NCBI GenBank assembly: GCA_948678575.1
Contig: CAPPGO010000003.1
Span: 62,001-126,000 of the forward strand
Origin: an uncultured Clostridia bacterium
GTDB taxonomy: Bacteria; Bacillota; Clostridia; TANB77; CAG-508
Length of the DNA: 64,000 nt
Reading direction: 5' to 3'
In this document: positions 59,971 through 64,000 of the stretch, piece by piece
How the letters are laid out: each line of letters starts with the position of its first letter
Numbering within the stretch: position 1 is the first letter of the stretch
Notes under the pieces: generated by a model
Told to the model about the DNA's origin: nothing
The model's database searches: none
What the model saw: the letters and a program-made list of their open reading frames with translations, nothing else
Program-made: the position numbers and the translations under genes

Positions 59971-62124
59971 TTACAATTTCATTGATAATTTTACTTTTTG
60001 TTTTTCTCTATCAATTCCGATAACTTTTACTTTAACTATATCTCCAACAGAAACTACTTCTGATGGATTTTTTATATATCTATCTGCCATTTCTGAAATA
60101 TGTACTAATCCATCATGTTTTACACCAATATCTACAAAAGCTCCGAAATCAATTACATTTCTAACTGTTCCTGTAAGTTCCATTCCTTCTTGCAAATCAT
60201 CAAATTTTAAAACATCACTTCTTAAAATAGGTTTTGGTAAACTTTCTCTTGGATCACGACCTGGTTTTGAAAGTTCTTCTATAATATCTTTTAAGGTTAA
60301 CGAACCTACATTCAATTCTTCTGCTGTTTTACTAACATCTATTTTTGATAAAGCATTTTTTATTTCTTCTAATTTTGATTTTTCTTTAAGGTTTTCCACA
60401 GAGTATCCCAATTTTGTTAATAACTTTTCAGCTACCTCATAACTTTCTGGGTGAACTGCTGTAACTTCTAATGCATTTTTTCCATCAAAAATTCTAATAA
60501 ATCCAGCACATTGTTTAAAAGCACTTGGACCAAGCTTTGGAACTTTAAGTAATTCTTTTCTTTGTTTTAATTCACCATTTTCATCTCTATAATTTACTAT
60601 GTTTTTAGCTATTGTCATATTTATACCAGAAACATAAGAAAGTAATGATGGTGTTGCAGTATTTACATCAACTCCTACTGAATTAACTGCATCTTCAACT
60701 ACACCAGTTAAACTCTCACTTAATCTCTTTTGATTTACATCGTGTTGATATTGTCCTACTCCAATCGCTTTTGGATCTATTTTTACAAGCTCTGATAATG
60801 GATCTTGTAAACGCCTTGCAATAGAAATTGCACCTCTTAACGAAACATTTATGTCTGGATATTCCTCAGTAGCTAATTTTGAAGCAGAATATACAGAAGC
60901 CCCTGCTTCACTTACTATTGCATAATATATCTCTCCATCTATTTCTTTTATCATATCAGATACAAACATCTCAGATTCGCGTGAAGCTGTTCCATTTCCA
61001 ATTGCAATCATATTAATGTGGAATTTATTTATTAAGTCTTTTAAGACCTTTTTTGCCCCATCTACATCGTTCTGAGGCTCTGTTGGATAAACTGTTGTTG
61101 TTGCTAATAATTTTCCAGTTTTATCAATAACCGCAATTTTACAACCAGTTCTATATGCTGGGTCAAATCCCATAACAGTCATATTTTTAATTGGTGGTTG
61201 CATTAAAAGTTGTTTAGCATTTTTTCCAAATACTTTAATAGCCTTTTCCTCTGCTTTTTCTGTTAAATCATTTCTTATTTCTCTTTCAATAGATGGTTCT
61301 ATTAATCTTTTATAGGAATCTAATATAGTATTTTCTAAAAGTTCTGCAAATTGACTTTTATAATCTCTTATAATTTGTTTTTTCAAATAATCTATAATTT
61401 TTTCTTCTGGTTTTTCAAGCTTAACTTTTAAAAACTCTTCTTTTTCTCCCCTATTTATTGCTAAAATTCTATGACTAGGTATTTTCAAAATTCCTTCTTG
61501 AAAATCATAATACATATCATAAGCTGATTTTTCCTCTTCTTTTGTAGCTTTTGTTGAAATAACAGCTTCTCTAAAACAGAAAGACTTTATCTTCTTTCTA
61601 TAATCTGCATCATCAGCAATATTTTCTGCAATAATATCTAATGCTCCTGCAATTGCTTCATCTTCATTGCTAACTCCTTTTTCTTCGTTAATATATTCCT
61701 TAGCAATTTCATATATACTTCTTTTTTCCATTTGCAAATAAATTATTTGACTAAGTGGCTCTAATCCTTTTTCTTTTGCTATTGTAGCTTTTGTTCTTTT
61801 CTTTGGTCTAAATGGTCTATAAATATCTTCAAGCTCTGATAAAATCATTGTACTTGCAATTTTAATAGTAAGCTCATCTGTAAGTTTTCCTTGTTCATCA
61901 ATAAGTCTAATTATTTCTTCTTTTCTAGCTTCTAAATTTCTAAGATATTTTAATCTTTCATCTAGTTCTCTTAAAGTTTCATCACTCAAATTTCCCGTAA
62001 CTTCTTTTCTGTAACGAGCGATAAATGGAATTGTATTACCATCATCAATAAGTTTAACTGTTGCCTCAACTTGTGTTTCTCTTATGTTTAATTCTTCTGC
62101 AATTTTCTTAAAAATTTTTTCCAT
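59971..62124 (-). CDS. tex: Tex family RNA-binding protein
   Basis: The 717-residue protein is full length for Tex: N-terminal 'RETQVEATVKLIDDGNTIPFIARYRKEVTG', a YqgF-like RNase H fold ('VMGFDPAYRTGCKIAVID'), helix-hairpin-helix segments ('SYVSGINMTIAKNIVNYRDENG'), and a C-terminal S1 domain ('GTVRNVIDFGAFVDIGVKHDGLVHISE'). It is a cytoplasmic nucleic acid-binding protein linked to transcription and stress tolerance. ATG 62124 lies behind AAAGGGA. It is a single gene on the minus strand. Confidence 0.96.
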   Translation of the reverse strand: MEKIFKKIAEELNIRETQVEATVKLIDDGNTIPFIARYRKEVTGNLSDETLRELDERLKYLRNLEARKEEIIRLIDEQGKLTDELTIKIASTMILSELEDIYRPFRPKKRTKATIAKEKGLEPLSQIIYLQMEKRSIYEIAKEYINEEKGVSNEDEAIAGALDIIAENIADDADYRKKIKSFCFREAVISTKATKEEEKSAYDMYYDFQEGILKIPSHRILAINRGEKEEFLKVKLEKPEEKIIDYLKKQIIRDYKSQFAELLENTILDSYKRLIEPSIEREIRNDLTEKAEEKAIKVFGKNAKQLLMQPPIKNMTVMGFDPAYRTGCKIAVIDKTGKLLATTTVYPTEPQNDVDGAKKVLKDLINKFHINMIAIGNGTASRESEMFVSDMIKEIDGEIYYAIVSEAGASVYSASKLATEEYPDINVSLRGAISIARRLQDPLSELVKIDPKAIGVGQYQHDVNQKRLSESLTGVVEDAVNSVGVDVNTATPSLLSYVSGINMTIAKNIVNYRDENGELKQRKELLKVPKLGPSAFKQCAGFIRIFDGKNALEVTAVHPESYEVAEKLLTKLGYSVENLKEKSKLEEIKNALSKIDVSKTAEELNVGSLTLKDIIEELSKPGRDPRESLPKPILRSDVLKFDDLQEGMELTGTVRNVIDFGAFVDIGVKHDGLVHISEMADRYIKNPSEVVSVGDIVKVKVIGIDREKQKVKLSMKL

Positions 62125-62161
62125 TTTCTATCTATTCCCTTTCTTTTATCTTGCAAAACAT

Positions 62162-62197
62162 AGAACGCAACAATATACAATTATTGCGTTCTTTTTA
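62162..62197. terminator. Hairpin between the acidic protein gene and tex
   Basis: AGAACGCAA (62162-62170) pairs with TTGCGTTCT (62184-62192). The T5 lies on the plus-strand side, whereas the genes run on the minus strand, so termination there would be weaker. Confidence 0.4.
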
Positions 62198-62222
62198 TCA
62201 TTAGTAAATTTATATTTATTAG

Positions 62223-64000
62223 TTAAAATCCAATTGTACCATCATCTTCATCACGATTTTGAGATTTTTTATCAACACTTGCAATTTTTTCTGTATTAGC
62301 TGATTTTATAAGTGCTTCTTTTTCCATGTTTTTATTAACAGTAACAGCCCAAGGATTATCATCCATTTTTTTACCTTGTTGTTCCTCTTCTTGTACAAAA
62401 TCCATTTGCTGTTGTTGCGTTGGATTTAACTTCATATTATTAATTTGTTGTTCTTCAACTGCTCTTTCGTTTGTTTTTTCTTCTGATTTTATTATCGTAG
62501 GTCTATTTATAGGAATATCTGTATTTTCTTTATCTGATGTTCCTGTAACACGACCAATAGCTTCCATAACATTACTACCTAAGTTTATTGCAAAATTTCT
62601 AGCTCGTACTGTCAAAGGTTCTAATGAACCATTACCAAAATATGAAGTTTGTTTTATACCATCTTCTCTTGTCACTTCTGGTTTGCCAGCACCTAAGCGT
62701 TCTTGTTTATTTGTCCTTGCGAAAAGTCCTTGAATAGCTGGAATATTCTGTATAAAACTTTTAACCTTAGAAAATAAACCTGCTAAACCTGTTTTTTCCT
62801 CTACTTCTATTTCATAATCTTTTAATTCTGATTCCGCTTGTATTTCTTCTTGTGCTACATCTTGTGCCATTGCTTCTTGCATTGGAATTTCATCTTGTTC
62901 TGGTTGTTCTTCTTGTACAAAAAATTTTTTATCATCTCCAAGTTCAGTAGATTGTTCTTTTTTTAGAGTTTCAGCATAATCTATTGCTTCACTCATTTGA
63001 TCATCTATTGCAAGTTCCGCTACTTCTTGCATTTGTTGAATATCTTCTACCGCACCCACTTCATTTAATTCTTCTTGTAAATCAAATTCAGCTAATGCAT
63101 CTGCAAATTCTTCTAAAAAATCCATTCCAACATCTTCTTTTTGTTGCTCAGTAGTTCCTATACTTTCTGTTTTCATTGCTTGTGTCTCTAATGAATCAAA
63201 TTCTGCTAATCCATCAGAAAACTCGGCTTCCATCCCTGAAAAATTTAATTCATTCATCTCAGAATTTTCTACACTTTGCCCGTGTGCTGTTCTTGTAAAA
63301 TTCAAATTTGGACTATAATCTATCCTAGAATACTGTTTGTTTTGCTGATTTTGTTTATATAAATTTTCAAAACTATTACCTATAACATACTCTGCAAATA
63401 TATTATTTTCAGACTCTATATATCCTTTTCTTAAATTTTGAAAAGCATTTTCTGCACTTTCTATACTCCTGAACCCATTTTCTACATCTCTTGTTAAATT
63501 CTGAACTTGTATGTTCATAATAGCTTGAGTTTCTACTAAAGAAATTAATATTTCTTCAGATTTTTTTAATTCTGAAAAATAACAATTATTTTTATCTAAT
63601 CCAACCATATCTGCTATTTCATCTGGTATAGTTCTAGCAAAATCTATATCTCCTTTTGTAGGTTTATAATCTTGCTTTTGCATTCTTTTACATAATTTTT
63701 GTAACTCAGTAATGACTTCTTGAGTTCCTAATCGCTCTCCTAAAGCATCAACTACTTTATCATAATCTTCTTCATTTAAATCTTTAACAATTTCTGTTGA
63801 ATGATCTCTTAAAAATTCTAAATCTTCAATTTTTAAATTCTTAAAATCTATTTTATCTATTCTTTCCTTTACTTCTTTTGGCGTCATTTGTTCTACAATT
63901 TCATCTATATCTTGTTGCCTTTTAGTTTCAGTTTTTCTTTTTTCTTCTTCTGCTGCCCTTTTAATAATACATTTTTTTTTTATTTTTTTATATATATTTT
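62223..64000 (-). CDS. Large acidic protein of unknown function (5' end outside window)
   Basis: The frame is open through to the window edge: upstream of the Met at 63887 it continues 'AAEEEKRKTETKRQQDIDEI' without a stop and that Met lacks a ribosome binding site, so the start is outside the window. The visible part (~590 residues) has an N-terminal helical region, then an acidic, Gln/Glu-rich disordered middle ('QPEQDEIPMQEAMAQDVAQ'), a basic patch ('LFSKVKSFIQNIP'), and a C-terminal tail. No signal peptide or catalytic motif is visible. It resembles structural or scaffold-like gut Clostridia proteins that have no assigned role. Confidence 0.6.
   Translation of the reverse strand, partial: NIYKKIKKKCIIKRAAEEEKRKTETKRQQDIDEIVEQMTPKEVKERIDKIDFKNLKIEDLEFLRDHSTEIVKDLNEEDYDKVVDALGERLGTQEVITELQKLCKRMQKQDYKPTKGDIDFARTIPDEIADMVGLDKNNCYFSELKKSEEILISLVETQAIMNIQVQNLTRDVENGFRSIESAENAFQNLRKGYIESENNIFAEYVIGNSFENLYKQNQQNKQYSRIDYSPNLNFTRTAHGQSVENSEMNELNFSGMEAEFSDGLAEFDSLETQAMKTESIGTTEQQKEDVGMDFLEEFADALAEFDLQEELNEVGAVEDIQQMQEVAELAIDDQMSEAIDYAETLKKEQSTELGDDKKFFVQEEQPEQDEIPMQEAMAQDVAQEEIQAESELKDYEIEVEEKTGLAGLFSKVKSFIQNIPAIQGLFARTNKQERLGAGKPEVTREDGIKQTSYFGNGSLEPLTVRARNFAINLGSNVMEAIGRVTGTSDKENTDIPINRPTIIKSEEKTNERAVEEQQINNMKLNPTQQQQMDFVQEEEQQGKKMDDNPWAVTVNKNMEKEALIKSANTEKIASVDKKSQNRDEDDGTIGF

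Overview
The window is a very AT-rich chromosomal segment from a spore-forming, Gram-positive Clostridia-type bacterium. Evidence for this is the set of endospore genes (yqfC/yqfD, an alpha/beta small acid-soluble spore protein, spoIVB, spoVG), the conserved Firmicutes order ybeY-dgkA-era-yqzL-recO, AGGAGG-type ribosome binding sites, several TTG starts, and strong TTGACA/TATAAT promoters. It looks like an uncultured gut-type Firmicute, but nothing in the sequence fixes the species.

Layout. 1-9.2 kb: 3' end of clpB, a DUF4116 protein, yqfC-yqfD, an unknown protein where phoH usually lies, ybeY, dgkA, a DUF3048 lipoprotein-like gene, era, yqzL, recO and hpf. 9.2-12.6 kb: a transglutaminase-like gene, a small partner, a spore SASP and a Cof-type HAD phosphatase. 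12.7-26.6 kb: one long co-directional locus with a divergent Tad/type IV pilus-like machine: CpaB/SAF protein, two ParA-like proteins with degraded P-loops, a CpaF/TadA ATPase, a TadB/TadC-like membrane protein, seven small single-span pilin-like proteins, and a large TadE/G-like protein. 26.7-31.8 kb: spoIVB, murC, spoVG, a membrane protein, a SleB-type hydrolase of unusual codon use, and tRNA-Leu(UAA). 31.8-35.9 kb: an accessory patch with GCACACA repeats, small genes separated by a repeated 12-mer, a tocopherol-cyclase-like gene and an SDR remnant. 35.9-46.6 kb: cohesin/dockerin surface protein, LRR plus transglutaminase operon, Nudix plus tandem guanylate-kinase-like operon, a sortase-type cohesin protein, a PMT-like membrane protein, tRNA-Arg(ACG) and an HtrA protease. 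46.7-59.7 kb: a 2468-residue NRPS (C-A-T-C-A-T-R) followed by two paralogous 7TM histidine kinases, a REC/HD-GYP response regulator and a membrane protein. 59.9-64 kb: tex and a large acidic unknown protein running off the window.

The most unusual signal concerns decoding. Three well-conserved genes (transglutaminase-like, HAD phosphatase, spoIVB) are each broken by one extra C. In all three the break is an in-frame CGG codon immediately followed by T or A, and skipping the C restores the family sequence with a glycine (GGT/GGA). By eye, in-frame CGG is otherwise absent from the window except in the compositionally foreign SleB-like gene, where it occurs three times as Arg. The only Arg tRNA here has anticodon ACG, which would not be expected to read CGG. 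This suggests +1 frameshifting at a hungry or unassigned CGG codon, or quadruplet CGGN-to-Gly decoding. Sequencing error must still be excluded.

The other systems that stand out are the Tad-like machine with its family of related pilin-like proteins that lack a cleavable leader, and the NRPS directly coupled to sensor-kinase genes. The NRPS architecture predicts an N-acyl dipeptide aldehyde or a cyclised derivative.
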